DNA from: PNNG01 sp046291695
Lineage (GTDB): Bacteria; Bacteroidota; Bacteroidia; UBA7662
Direction of reading: 5' to 3'
DNA length: 64,000 bases
NCBI GenBank assembly: GCA_046291695.1
Contig: JBKBSO010000011.1
Location: forward strand, 65,676-129,675
The notes under the pieces are model-generated. The model searched no databases. It was given only the letters and a program-made list of their open reading frames with translations, and had not been told where the DNA came from. The position numbers and the translations under genes are program-made. Position 1 is the stretch's first letter; every line of letters begins with the position of its first letter. Shown here one piece after another: positions 16,485 through 26,200 of this stretch.

Positions 16485-19124
16485 TTAACGTCGTAAAGAT
16501 ACAACACCACTGCGGTCGACCTGTTTAGTCCCCTCAAGTGTTCTAAAATTGATTTTGATGCGGTAATAATATGTACCGCTTTCAAGATCTTGTCCAATCC
16601 TGTTTTTGCCATCCCAATTTATCTGCGGATCTACGGTTCTAAATACCTCTTGCCCCCATCTATTAAGTATGATAATATCGATGCTCTCTACAAACCGCCA
16701 GCCTGGCAAAGGCCCAAACAAGTCATTAATCCCATCACCATTGGGGGTAAATACATTGGGAAGCTCATATAAATTACAATTATCCACACAAACTTCATTG
16801 CTGAAGTCACTTTCATTTAAGCTCGAATCTACAGCAGTTAACACATAACACCCAGCCACCGAAAGTGTAAGGTTGTCGTGTAGGTAATTTTTATCGGCAC
16901 TGGCGGGCAAAGAATCTAATAAGGTGTAAGCCGACTGATTATCTGGCCTGAAATAAACCCTCCACTTCAACAAGTCTTCGGCACAAAACTGCTGCTGCAC
17001 CCAGCTTAATTCGTTTTTAAACAAATCACAATCCGATATCACACTCAATTGCGGGGGGCATGGCGGAATGGTATCCGTAGGCATTTTGCATTTAATTTGA
17101 GAATCATTGACTATAGAATCAGGCAATAATACGTTCGCAAAGCTTCCAAAGCTCGTTACATAATAGCAATACGTTCGACCATTAACCAAGCCGGTATCCC
17201 GATAAAAAGGCTCCAAGCTACCACCTAATAGTTGAAACTGTCCGAAATCATTCTCTTTGTACACATAAAATGAGTCGTTCAACCAATTGGTATTCCAGTC
17301 CCAACGTAGCAATAACTCACTATCAAAACTCACAATATCGAGGAAGACCGATGACGAAGGCGTGCCTTTTCCAACCTCTGTATTTCCCAATGCATCAAAG
17401 GACATCCGGTAGGTGTATGGAAACGCTCTCGTATTCAAATTGTCGTCTTCAAAAAGGCTATCCGCTAATAGCGCTGCAAAAGAATTATAATTCCGAGTTC
17501 CAATCTGAGCGGGGTTCGCTCCTATTGCTTCACCTTGAGCCCTAAAAAAGCGATAACGGTAAGGTGCGGGGAATTGCACCGTGTCCAACTCTACAGGGCC
17601 TTCCCATTGGAGCAACATTTTACCATCTGTATCGCCGGTGTTGGTTACTGACACCTTCGTTAACAAGGGCAAATCGCGCAATACGATTTCACATACCTCA
17701 TCTGAACTTATACTTTCAACACCACCGAGTGGATTAAAAGCAAACTCACTAAAAAAGGCAGTAACACGATAACAAAACTCCTCACCAGCTGGTAATCCCA
17801 TGCCATTATTATCATCGATATAAGTAGTCCTCATCCTGCCCATCAACGTATCAATGAGTACATACCCACTTGAGGCTGGCACACCGGTTTGACAGGTATC
17901 TAAAGGAAAGGGGCCAGATCCTTGCTTGCGATAAATTTTATATCCCAAGGCATTGTCGCAAGTATGCGGATCAAAACTAACGGCAATCCTCCCTCCGCTT
18001 GAATTGGCCTGTATATTTTCTACGGGAGGAGGAATAATCCGAATGTTCCATACCTTATAGGCAGATAAAGGTGGATTTCCATTATCTTCTGCTTTAAACA
18101 CCATCTGGTAAGGATCTCTCCGAATGTGACTACAATTGGTTTGCCAGCTAAAAGCTGAGTTCACTACGGTTTGTGAGCTCACATCTACAAATGTCGCCGG
18201 GCCATTGGTGGTAATTCCCCGGGCAGGTGAAAGTGGCGCGCCAACTCCCTTAAGGCTCACAACCTGCCCATCACTGTCGGTAGCAGTAATCATGGCGGTT
18301 AACAAGGTACCAGCTATGATGCAAGTATCTTCGGGTACGATAATTTCGGGAGGTCTATTCGAACAAGCGCCAATAGTAACCTGAAAATCGCGAATGATAC
18401 TCCCTATCTGAACGCCATTTCGCCATTCACGTATAATAACGGCAAAGTTATAAATACCGGGCTGGGTTGGCACATTCCAAATAAAATCACCCGAAAAACT
18501 ATTTACCTGCAAAATCGGAAATGGAGCAGGATAAAAAAAGGAACTGATGGGTAAGCCATCCTCCCCCCTACATGGGGTAAGCTCAAAACTCAACGAATCT
18601 CCATCGGGGTCAACAGCTCCGGGATTATGAACAAACAGGCGGTTTACACAGCCATTATCGATGGGCGGAAAATTTAGAACAGGAGAGCTATTGGGGCCTA
18701 AAAATGGATTGATGGTTAGCTGGGTCTCAATATAAAATGGCAAATTGATTGAACTGAGAATGTTATTAATGCCTCCTATCCGATTAGGGTCTTGCACAGA
18801 AATGGTATAAGTTCCAGGTCCTGGAAATGTATGGGTTGTGATGTAGATATTCCGAACGATGTCATTTCCAACAAAAACACGGCTCAATCTATTCACGGTG
18901 TCTCGTCGAACCGGGTTGCCATAATTGAATGAAACCGGCAAGCTTGGCCTGTCAGCGGCAAACTGGTCCTTGGTGTAGGTAGTTACCGTAATTTCATAGG
19001 TAAGGTTGTTAAGGTGTCTGAAGGTGATTTCGCCCCCACGGTTGTGCGTGGCCCCTGCCCTACCGAGGGATAGGAACAAAAGAGCGACGAACGTAACTAA
19101 GAAAAACCTTAACAACTTGATCAT
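16485..19124 (-). CDS. Secreted T9SS type B (gliding-motility C-terminal) surface protein
   Basis: About 879 residues from ATG 19124; the frame extends to TTG 19136. The signal peptide (LLRFFLVTFVALLFLSLG) is followed by THNRGGEITFRHL, an N-terminal domain common to large Bacteroidota surface proteins, then cadherin/Ig-like segments (VDPDGDSLSFELTPC; ATDSDGQVVSLKG) and several fibronectin-III-like modules between about 370 and 780. The C-terminus LPNVFTPNGDGINDLFGP...IILNRWGQEVF...WDGKN...GTYYYRI is the CHU_C/type B sorting domain that directs T9SS export and anchoring. Adhesion or gliding-related surface roles are typical; a specific function is unknown. Its position directly upstream of ribE is unusual. 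Confidence 0.92.
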   Translation of the reverse strand: MIKLLRFFLVTFVALLFLSLGRAGATHNRGGEITFRHLNNLTYEITVTTYTKDQFAADRPSLPVSFNYGNPVRRDTVNRLSRVFVGNDIVRNIYITTHTFPGPGTYTISVQDPNRIGGINNILSSINLPFYIETQLTINPFLGPNSSPVLNFPPIDNGCVNRLFVHNPGAVDPDGDSLSFELTPCRGEDGLPISSFFYPAPFPILQVNSFSGDFIWNVPTQPGIYNFAVIIREWRNGVQIGSIIRDFQVTIGACSNRPPEIIVPEDTCIIAGTLLTAMITATDSDGQVVSLKGVGAPLSPARGITTNGPATFVDVSSQTVVNSAFSWQTNCSHIRRDPYQMVFKAEDNGNPPLSAYKVWNIRIIPPPVENIQANSSGGRIAVSFDPHTCDNALGYKIYRKQGSGPFPLDTCQTGVPASSGYVLIDTLMGRMRTTYIDDNNGMGLPAGEEFCYRVTAFFSEFAFNPLGGVESISSDEVCEIVLRDLPLLTKVSVTNTGDTDGKMLLQWEGPVELDTVQFPAPYRYRFFRAQGEAIGANPAQIGTRNYNSFAALLADSLFEDDNLNTRAFPYTYRMSFDALGNTEVGKGTPSSSVFLDIVSFDSELLLRWDWNTNWLNDSFYVYKENDFGQFQLLGGSLEPFYRDTGLVNGRTYCYYVTSFGSFANVLLPDSIVNDSQIKCKMPTDTIPPCPPQLSVISDCDLFKNELSWVQQQFCAEDLLKWRVYFRPDNQSAYTLLDSLPASADKNYLHDNLTLSVAGCYVLTAVDSSLNESDFSNEVCVDNCNLYELPNVFTPNGDGINDLFGPLPGWRFVESIDIIILNRWGQEVFRTVDPQINWDGKNRIGQDLESGTYYYRIKINFRTLEGTKQVDRSGVVSLRR

Positions 19125-19182
19125 GCCTATTAACAATGCTAAACAACACTGAATTGTTGCAATTTAAGTGAAATTTAATCAT

Positions 19183-19214
19183 AAAAAAATCCGGCTGCAA
19201 GCACAACCGGATTT
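19183..19214 (-). terminator. Rho-independent terminator of the sdh operon
   Basis: Read on the minus strand, AAATCCGG (19207-19214) pairs with CCGGATTT (19187-19194) around a 12-base loop, followed by a T-run (A-run 19183-19189 on the plus strand). It lies 20 bases after the sdhB stop. Confidence 0.9.
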
Positions 19215-19233
19215 CTTCACATAAATATGACAA

Positions 19234-19998
19234 TCAATTGCCCGGGGAAAGCATAGCGCCAAAATACTCCCGATTCATACGGGCAATATTCGTGATGCTG
19301 ATTCCTTTCGGACATTCAGCTTCACAAGCACCGGTATTTGTGCAATTGCCGAAGCCGAGTTCGTCCATCTTAGCCACCATTTTATTCACCCGCTCTTTGC
19401 GTTCTGGCTGTCCTTGTGGTAAAAGTGTGAATTGCGAAACTTTTGCAGACACAAACAACATAGCAGAAGCATTTTTGCATGCTGCTACACATGCACCACA
19501 ACCAATGCAAGCTGCAGCATTAAAGGCTTCATCCGCGTTTTCCTTTGGAATTGGCATGGCATTACCATCTGGAGCATTACCGGTATTTACCGATACATAG
19601 CCACCCGCTTGCTGGATTTTATCGAAGGCCGAACGATCGACCACCAGGTCTTTGATCACCGGAAAAGGTGTGGCTCTCCAAGGTTCGATGGTAATGGTTT
19701 CGCCATCTTCGAAATGACGCATGTGCAACTGACAGGTGGTTGTACCGCGTTGTGGGCCATGCGCACGTCCGTTGATGTACATGCTGCACATCCCGCAAAT
19801 GCCTTCACGACAATCGTGATCGAAGGCAACAGGATCTTTACCCGTAGTAATCAGCTCTTCGTTCAAAATATCCATCATTTCGAGGAATGATGCATGGGTT
19901 GAAACGTCCTTCAACTTATAAGTTTCGAACTTGCCCTTGATTTTATCACCTTGCTGACGCCACACTTTGAGCGTCAGATTTAAACTTTCCTTACTCAT
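19234..19998 (-). CDS. sdhB: Succinate dehydrogenase/fumarate reductase iron-sulfur subunit
   Basis: A 254-residue electron-transfer subunit of complex II. The N-terminal ferredoxin domain holds the [2Fe-2S] ligands in CREGICGMC and a later CQL; the C-terminal domain holds the [4Fe-4S] set CIGCGACVAAC and the mixed [3Fe-4S]/[4Fe-4S] ligands in CTNTGACEAECPKGI. It accepts electrons from SdhA flavin and passes them to the cytochrome b subunit and menaquinone. The gene starts one base after the sdhA stop and is followed by a terminator. The subunit type (long insert with NAPDGNAMPIPKENAD) fits the Bacteroidota/B-type complex. Confidence 0.96.
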   Translation of the reverse strand: MSKESLNLTLKVWRQQGDKIKGKFETYKLKDVSTHASFLEMMDILNEELITTGKDPVAFDHDCREGICGMCSMYINGRAHGPQRGTTTCQLHMRHFEDGETITIEPWRATPFPVIKDLVVDRSAFDKIQQAGGYVSVNTGNAPDGNAMPIPKENADEAFNAAACIGCGACVAACKNASAMLFVSAKVSQFTLLPQGQPERKERVNKMVAKMDELGFGNCTNTGACEAECPKGISITNIARMNREYFGAMLSPGN

Positions 19999-19999
19999 C

Positions 20000-21937
20000 T
20001 TATTTGTAACTTCTTTGTGTGAGTTTAACTACTTCAAATTCGAGGTTTTCCTTGTGGAGCACCGGCTCTGAATCAACACCGGTAAATTCCCATGCCGAAA
20101 CGTAAGCGAAGTTTTCGTCGTCGCGCATGGCTTCACCTTCTTCGGTCTGGCTTTCGAGGCGGAAGTGTCCGCCGCAGCTTTCATTGCGGTTTAAAGCATC
20201 GCGTACCATCAATTCGCCCAATTCGATGAAATCCGCTACACGCATGGCTTTGTCGAGCTCGGGGTTGAACTCGCCCACATTGCCAGTTACGCGCAAATCG
20301 CTCCAGAATTCCTTGCGAAGATCCTGAATAAGACCAATGGCCTTCTTCAAACCTTCTTCCTGACGAGCCATGCCACAATATTCCCACATGATTTTGCCTA
20401 AGCGACGGTGGAAACTTTCGGGCGATTGCTTGCCGCCAATGCTCACAAACTGCTTGTAGCGATCGGCTACTTCCTTTTCAGCCTGTTCGAAAGCTGGATG
20501 CTTGGTATCGATGCTGGCGGTGCGGATTTCATCGGCCAAATAATCGCCAATGGTGTAAGGCAATACAAAGTATCCGTCGGCCAGGCCTTGCATGAGGGCC
20601 GAAGCTCCCAAACGGTTGGCACCGTGGTCAGAGAAATTGGCTTCGCCAATGGCGTACAAACCAGGAACGGTGGTCATGAGGTTGTAATCAACCCAAATGC
20701 CGCCCATGGTATAGTGCACCGCAGGATAAATCTTCATGGGGGTGCTGTAAGGATCGTCGCCTGTGATCTTCTCGTACATTTCGAAAAGGTTGCCGTAGCG
20801 CGCACTAATCACATCTTTGCCTAAGCGGTTGATGGCATCGCGGAAATCGAGGAACACAGCCAAACCAGTAGGGTTCACACCACGTCCTTCGTCGCACACA
20901 TCCTTGGCCGCACGTGAAGCCACGTCGCGGGGAACGAGGTTACCGAAAGCTGGATATTTACGCTCGAGGTAATAATCGCGCGCATCTTCAGCAATGTCTT
21001 CAGCTGTTTTTTTACCCTTTTGAATGGCCTCGGCATCGGCTTTGGTTTTGGGCACCCATACCCTACCGTCGTTACGCAACGATTCCGACATCAGGGTGAG
21101 TTTCGACTGGTACTCGCCCGATTGCGGCAAACAGGTGGGGTGAATTTGCGTGAAGCAAGGATTGCCGAAGAAAGCGCCTTTTTTGTGGGCTTTCCAGGCA
21201 GCGGTTACGTTCGAGCCCATGGCGTTGGTCGACAAATAGAATACGTTGCCGTAACCTCCACTGGCCAAAACCACCGCATGTGCACCGTGGCGCTCCAGCT
21301 CGCCAGTAACTAAGTTACGGGCAATGATGCCGCGGGCTTTGCCATCAATAAGCACAACTTCCACCATTTCGTGGCGGTTAAACATCTCTACCTGACCTTT
21401 TTCAATTTGACGGTTGAGGGACGAATAAGCGCCTAATAACAGCTGCTGTCCGGTTTGGCCACGCGCATAAAAGGTACGCGACACCTGGGTACCACCAAAC
21501 GAACGATTGTCGAGCAACCCACCATAATCGCGGGCAAAGGGTACACCTTGCGCCACGCACTGGTCGATGATGCTGGCACTCACTTCTGCCAAGCGGTATA
21601 CGTTGGCTTCGCGCGCACGATAGTCACCACCTTTTACGGTATCGTAAAACAAGCGGTAGGTGCTGTCGCCATCGTTCTGATAGTTCTTAGCAGCGTTAAT
21701 GCCGCCCTGCGCAGCAATAGAGTGCGCACGGCGTGGGCTATCCTGAAAGCAGAATGCCTTCACTTTGTAGCCCAATTCGGCCAGTGAGGCAGCTGCAGAG
21801 GCACCGGCCAAACCGGTTCCAATCACAATTACATCTAATTTCCTTTTGTTGGCCGGGCTCACCAAACGGACGGTTGAGCGGTACTTCGACCACTTTTCAT
21901 TAATAGGACCCGAAGGTATTTTGGAGTCGAGCTTCAT
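20000..21937 (-). CDS. sdhA: Succinate dehydrogenase/fumarate reductase flavoprotein subunit
   Basis: A 645-residue catalytic subunit that oxidises succinate to fumarate. The FAD-binding GxGxxG is at 40-45 (GTGLAG), and the covalent-flavin His is His72 in AHSIAAQGG. The substrate loop includes CFTQIHPTCLP and, later, YPAVHYTMGGIWVDYN; GEANFSDHGANRLGASAL is the C-terminal FAD segment. Codon use is strongly biased, as in highly expressed genes. It lies 12 bases after sdhC and 1 base before sdhB, in the order C-A-B. It takes part in the TCA cycle and respiration at the cytoplasmic face of the inner membrane. Confidence 0.97.
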   Translation of the reverse strand: MKLDSKIPSGPINEKWSKYRSTVRLVSPANKRKLDVIVIGTGLAGASAAASLAELGYKVKAFCFQDSPRRAHSIAAQGGINAAKNYQNDGDSTYRLFYDTVKGGDYRAREANVYRLAEVSASIIDQCVAQGVPFARDYGGLLDNRSFGGTQVSRTFYARGQTGQQLLLGAYSSLNRQIEKGQVEMFNRHEMVEVVLIDGKARGIIARNLVTGELERHGAHAVVLASGGYGNVFYLSTNAMGSNVTAAWKAHKKGAFFGNPCFTQIHPTCLPQSGEYQSKLTLMSESLRNDGRVWVPKTKADAEAIQKGKKTAEDIAEDARDYYLERKYPAFGNLVPRDVASRAAKDVCDEGRGVNPTGLAVFLDFRDAINRLGKDVISARYGNLFEMYEKITGDDPYSTPMKIYPAVHYTMGGIWVDYNLMTTVPGLYAIGEANFSDHGANRLGASALMQGLADGYFVLPYTIGDYLADEIRTASIDTKHPAFEQAEKEVADRYKQFVSIGGKQSPESFHRRLGKIMWEYCGMARQEEGLKKAIGLIQDLRKEFWSDLRVTGNVGEFNPELDKAMRVADFIELGELMVRDALNRNESCGGHFRLESQTEEGEAMRDDENFAYVSAWEFTGVDSEPVLHKENLEFEVVKLTQRSYK

Positions 21938-21949
21938 ACGTTCTCTCTT

Positions 21950-22648
21950 TTATGCTTGTTGAATAAACATCATTACCGGAATGAGCGCAAACAAAGCCGG
22001 TATAACGATTGAATAAATAACACCTACGGTGTTAATGAGTTTTTTATAGTTGCTATATCCCAGACCCAAAGTCTGAAACGCACTTTGAAATCCATGATAT
22101 AAGTGAAAAGCCAAGACGATCATGCCCACCAAATAAATGGCTACATAAGCTGGTTGCGCATAGGCAGCAGCAATGTAGGTGTAAGCATCGATGATGGCAA
22201 AATCCAGCCCTTCGTAGGTACCCGCAGCAACCATGGGAATGCTGCCAAACTTAAACTCGTACCAAAAGCTTTTGAGGTGCACAATGAGGAACAATAAAAT
22301 AAGAGTACCTAAAATACCCATGTTCCGTGAACTCCAGGTTGATTGCGCCTCTTTGGGTTTGCCCGCATATTGCACCGGACGAGCGGCAGTGTTGGTGCGG
22401 GTTAACCAAATGCTGTAAATCACGTGCAGGATAATGAAGGTGAAGTTCAGCTTCGACACCAATTGAATAAGACTGTTATTGCCCATAAAATAGGTGTAGC
22501 GGTTAAAAGCTTCACCTGTGGGGTCGAGCAACAACTGCAAGTTGCCAGCCAGGTGCACTACAAGAAACAAAATGAGGAACAATCCGGTGAGGGACATCAT
22601 GAGCTTACGCCCTAAGGACGAGCGTAAAAGCGTAGTTAACTTATTCAT
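21950..22648 (-). CDS. sdhC: Succinate dehydrogenase cytochrome b subunit (b558 type)
   Basis: A 232-residue membrane anchor with five hydrophobic segments, the single-subunit b558-type anchor of complex II, binding two hemes and reducing menaquinone. Recognisable pieces are SSLGRKLMMSLTGLFLILFLVVHLAGNLQ with a heme-ligand His and VLAFHLYHGFQSAFQTLG with further His residues. I chose ATG 22648 because it gives the family N-terminus; the open frame to 22705 would run through the promoter boxes. It is the first gene of sdhCAB. Confidence 0.94.
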   Translation of the reverse strand: MNKLTTLLRSSLGRKLMMSLTGLFLILFLVVHLAGNLQLLLDPTGEAFNRYTYFMGNNSLIQLVSKLNFTFIILHVIYSIWLTRTNTAARPVQYAGKPKEAQSTWSSRNMGILGTLILLFLIVHLKSFWYEFKFGSIPMVAAGTYEGLDFAIIDAYTYIAAAYAQPAYVAIYLVGMIVLAFHLYHGFQSAFQTLGLGYSNYKKLINTVGVIYSIVIPALFALIPVMMFIQQA

Positions 22649-22676
22649 CTGAAGAATAGTAATTTTTAGAGCATTG

Positions 22677-22707
22677 CAAAAATAGCTTTCGGCTGTACAG
22701 CACACAA
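22677..22707 (-). promoter_or_regulatory. Bacteroidota-type promoter of sdhCAB
   Basis: On the minus strand, TTG (22707-22705) is separated by 20 bases from TATTTTTG (22684-22677), which fits the TAnnTTTG -7 box and TTG -33 box known for Bacteroidota sigma-ABfr promoters. Transcription would start near 22670, leaving a leader of about 22 bases before the sdhC ATG at 22648. Confidence 0.6.
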
Positions 22708-23043
22708 ACTAAAAACCGCATTTCACGAGCGGGCATGGTTTTTTAAAACCAATCTAAATAAGACAGCATCCTTCCCCGGCTTTTCAAATTACTCCCAGAT
22801 GAACCCCAAAAGCCTCCATCGCTACAGCTTTTAACACGACAATGGTTGTTGAGGCATTGGCTCGTTACCCTACATTTAGTTTACAAAAATTTTACATGAG
22901 CAAAAACCTGCTTCATTCGCCCAGAAAAGCGGCTTTTGCTATTGAGGTTTAAACATTGAATAAAAAATCACGACGGACACTTGGTGTTTTCAATGTTTAT
23001 GCTTAGTATTGGTCACACTTTCAACCTTAAAACCTAAATAACT
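22708..23043. other. Intergenic region between sdhC and the frameshifted T9SS esterase gene
   Basis: Together with the sdh promoter this forms a gap of almost 400 bases. No gene is credible in it (the only small ATG frame, 22896-22952, has 18 codons and no support). It contains a perfect 10-base inverted repeat, AAACATTGAA (22951-22960) and TTCAATGTTT (22989-22998), with a 28-base spacer, about 45 bases upstream of the ATG at 23044. No convincing TAnnTTTG box could be placed with confidence for the plus-strand gene. Confidence 0.5.
22951..22998. repeat. Perfect 10-base inverted repeat upstream of the phase-variable-type locus
   Basis: AAACATTGAA at 22951-22960 is exactly reverse-complementary to TTCAATGTTT at 22989-22998. 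The spacer is too long for a typical terminator and no T-run follows, so it is either an operator for a dimeric protein, a recombinase-type site, or a leader stem. Confidence 0.6.
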
Positions 23044-23133
23044 ATGAAACAAAAACACAACCAATTATTCGTTATCGACTCAAAAACAGGCGATTACCCC
23101 CCCCCCCCCCACACACACACACGCAATCTCTGA
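23044..23133 (+). CDS. Out-of-frame N-terminal fragment of the T9SS esterase gene
   Basis: ATG 23044 opens a 29-codon frame that runs through the C/AC tract and stops at TGA 23131. Its start, MKQKHNQLFVIDSKTGDY, is hydrophilic. It is in a different frame from the signal peptide and body that follow. No ATG or GTG exists in the body frame between its upstream stop (23028) and 23244, so this ATG is the natural start if the tract length changes by +1 or -2. I read it as the 5' part of the next gene, not an independent gene. Confidence 0.6.
   Translation: MKQKHNQLFVIDSKTGDYPPPPHTHTRNL
23097..23122 (+). repeat. C14-(AC)6 simple-sequence tract at a frame switch
   Basis: Fourteen consecutive C residues (23097-23110) are followed directly by six AC dinucleotides (23111-23122). 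Both are slippage-prone. The frame upstream (codons beginning at 23044) and the frame downstream (coding a signal peptide) differ by one base, so gain of one C, loss of one AC, or loss of two C would join them. It is the longest homopolymer run I see in the window and the only one at a gene start. Confidence 0.95.
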
Positions 23134-23243
23134 AATGGAAATACCCATTTAAAATCGCAACTAGACTCTACATTGCATTTCTCTTCATAATCCCTAATGC
23201 TTTTGGACAAGGCAATTCTGATGCTGCACAATTCAGAGCATCC

Positions 23244-26200
23244 ATGCAGGCTTACTTTAGTGGATTAGACCTAACACAAGTGCCATACGATATTCTTTTT
23301 GATTATGGACTTCCTATGTTAGACACCAGAGGATTTAATGGACTCAATTTAACGCCAGAAAATTTAGTTTATTCTTATGATATATGGAAGTATGGCTATG
23401 GTGCGATGTCATTGGGTCAAGTAAATGGCAATACTTCCTTTCAAGGTCACGAACAAGTCTTCGCTTCTCTTGAAAATCATTACAACCAAAATCAGCGTTA
23501 TCCTCTGGTTGTATTGTTAGCCAAATATAGTCGAATCAAAGATGATGCGATTGCCAATAATTTGATTTATGAACTGAATGACGTACTGTACGACACACCC
23601 GGACGAACAGAAAGCCCCTATGAAACACATAACGTTTTTATGGGCAGTATCGCACATTCTCAATCAATTGTTTCAAGCACTGTTCCTTTCGAGTTTAAAT
23701 CAGAATGGTTGTATTCCAACGTTATGACCTTTGAAAGTATGTTGGTTGACTTTGGCGATGGAAATGGCCCAATAGTAGTAACCGATGGCTTTAGACGAGA
23801 TATAAGCTATCCCGATACCGGAACTTACACCATAACTTATGAAATGCAAACCAATTATGGGACAATGGTTGCACATAGCAGCATTCGTATTTCACGATTG
23901 GCACCGGTATTTGATTTGGGTATAAATGTACCGGCAAACGGAACGCACGATGGCTTGAATATGCAAATTGATTTTGGTTGCGGGCGTACAAAATTAATGA
24001 AACCTCTCATTTATGTTCAAGGTTTCGAATTTTTGGGAATTGATGAAATCAATATAGATGATGCAAGAAACGTTTTAGATAGGAATTTTCATACTGCTCA
24101 AATGTCGGAAAATGAATATGACTTGGTATTCATCAAATTAAACAACCCACAAGATGATATAATTAGAAACAGTGAGGCCTTAAAAGCTGCCATTCACCTA
24201 ATAAATGCAATGAAATGGCAAAATGGAAGTCACGAGCCAAATTTGGTCATAGGAGAAAGCATGGGGGGGTTAATTTCAAGATTGGCTTTAAATAGCATAG
24301 AACTCGAACAGCAAAACGACCCCACTATAAAACATGATTGCAGTCGTTTAATCGTTTTTGATAGCCCCAATCAGGGCGCAAATGTTCCGCTTTCGTTTCA
24401 AATGATGGCGCAAAAACTAGGCGGAAGCATGTTATATTGGTTTATCAGTGACTTGCGAAATGCTGTTAAGGCATTGAATTCAACTGCTGCCCAACAGATG
24501 TTAATTTATCATGTGGATGATGATGCTTCGGGAGTTAGAACTGAATTCGATGCCTATTTGCAACAGTTTGGAAATCCACAGCAATGTGAAGTCACAGGCA
24601 TTTCCAATGGTGTAGATAATGGTACAGATCAAGGATTTCAACCCGGAGATCCATATATTCATATCGATAACACCAGCACGCCACTTACGTGGAATATGGG
24701 ATTTTGGGGTAAAGTTGTAGGTATTTATTTCTTCCTCCTTCCTGTAAAAGTCAAAGGAAAGTTGATATTGAACTCTTTACCCCCATACAATTCCAATCCA
24801 ACTACTATAGTAGAAAATGAAATGTATATTGAGCTGTTTTGGGGATTAAAAAAGAATTATCTTATACAGCCGTACGTTTACTCGGTAACCGAAAAGCATG
24901 AATATGATGCCGCTCCTGGCGGTTTTTATCCGGTTGAAGAATTGGGTTTTTTCGAGCATTTTCATGATGATATTCTTGCTGATAGGTTTGGATACATTCT
25001 AACTTCAAGCGGTTTGAACACCCCTATCAATATGACCGATCCTTTTTTGGACTTCCATGGGGTAAATGTGACGGCTGTAAATAATGGTCAAGGCTGGACG
25101 ACCTTTGATAGAGTGGCTAGAGAAGGGAGCAATCCCATGCATAACATTGATAATAGATTTCATGTCACAATAACAGAACATAATAGAGATACCATAATTG
25201 ATGTAATGCGCGACTGGGAAATATCTGCCGGATTTGTTCCAAGCTTTGGCATTTCGTCATCCACATTTAATTATGGAGAAGACATTCATGGATTAAAAAC
25301 GAGTAGTACTCATAACCGAAATACGCTAATCGTAAATAATGGAAGGCTCTGCATAAACTGCCATGTTCCGGTAGGAGCTTCCGGTATGACCACTGCTCAA
25401 AATGCTGTTACTGAATCATTCGGCGTATCTTTTGTGCGACCTTGTGGGAACACAGGTAATATTACTATTGATGTAGGGTCGAATGGGAAGTTTGAACTTG
25501 GTACAAACATTAATCAATACTCAAAAAGTCATTTTGCACCAAATACTCACCTAATCATTAGATCGGGAGGAGAACTCATCATACATGACAAATCCCAACT
25601 ATCCATAGATGCAGGTGCTAAGCTCACCCTTGAACCTGGTGCAATTATAACGCTCAATGGTGCTGAAGCGGTACTCGAAATCTCAGGCGAATTAGTTTTA
25701 CCTGCGAACTTCACTTTTGAGTTTGCTGGAAATGGTTTTGTTAGATTTAATACACCAACCATCACGGCTGGATCTAATGCCAAATTTGCATTTGTCGGTG
25801 CAAACACATCTGATAAAATTGTGTCATTCTCTCCAAACTCTATATTTTATGTTCCTGCAAACGTCACCGAATTTAAGCTTGAAAATGGTCTTGTTGAAAT
25901 GGGTAATGCATCCATTGTAGATTTGTTTACAAAAGTAATTCTAAAAGATGCCTTGGTAACTGGTAGTACCAGCGCCATGTATAATCGCTTTTCGATATCT
26001 GCAAAATCCGGCACCATTATTCAAAACACTAATTTTAAACATGGAACCATCGGACTACGCCTTGGACAACAGTCGTTAGTAAGCCCTTTTGTTGATGGAT
26101 GTAGTTTCGAAAACAACCACACAGGAATATTCCTAAACACAACAGCGCAGGGTGCGCAAATTAAGTCATCAAGCTTCAATCATAACCAAACCAGCATCAA

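Noticed and set aside
20408..20824. Open frame of 138 codons opposite sdhA
   Set aside because: Antisense shadow of a high-expression gene; no start signal or family features.
22896..22952. 18-codon frame between sdhC and the T9SS gene
   Set aside because: Too short, no ribosome site, no conservation evidence available.
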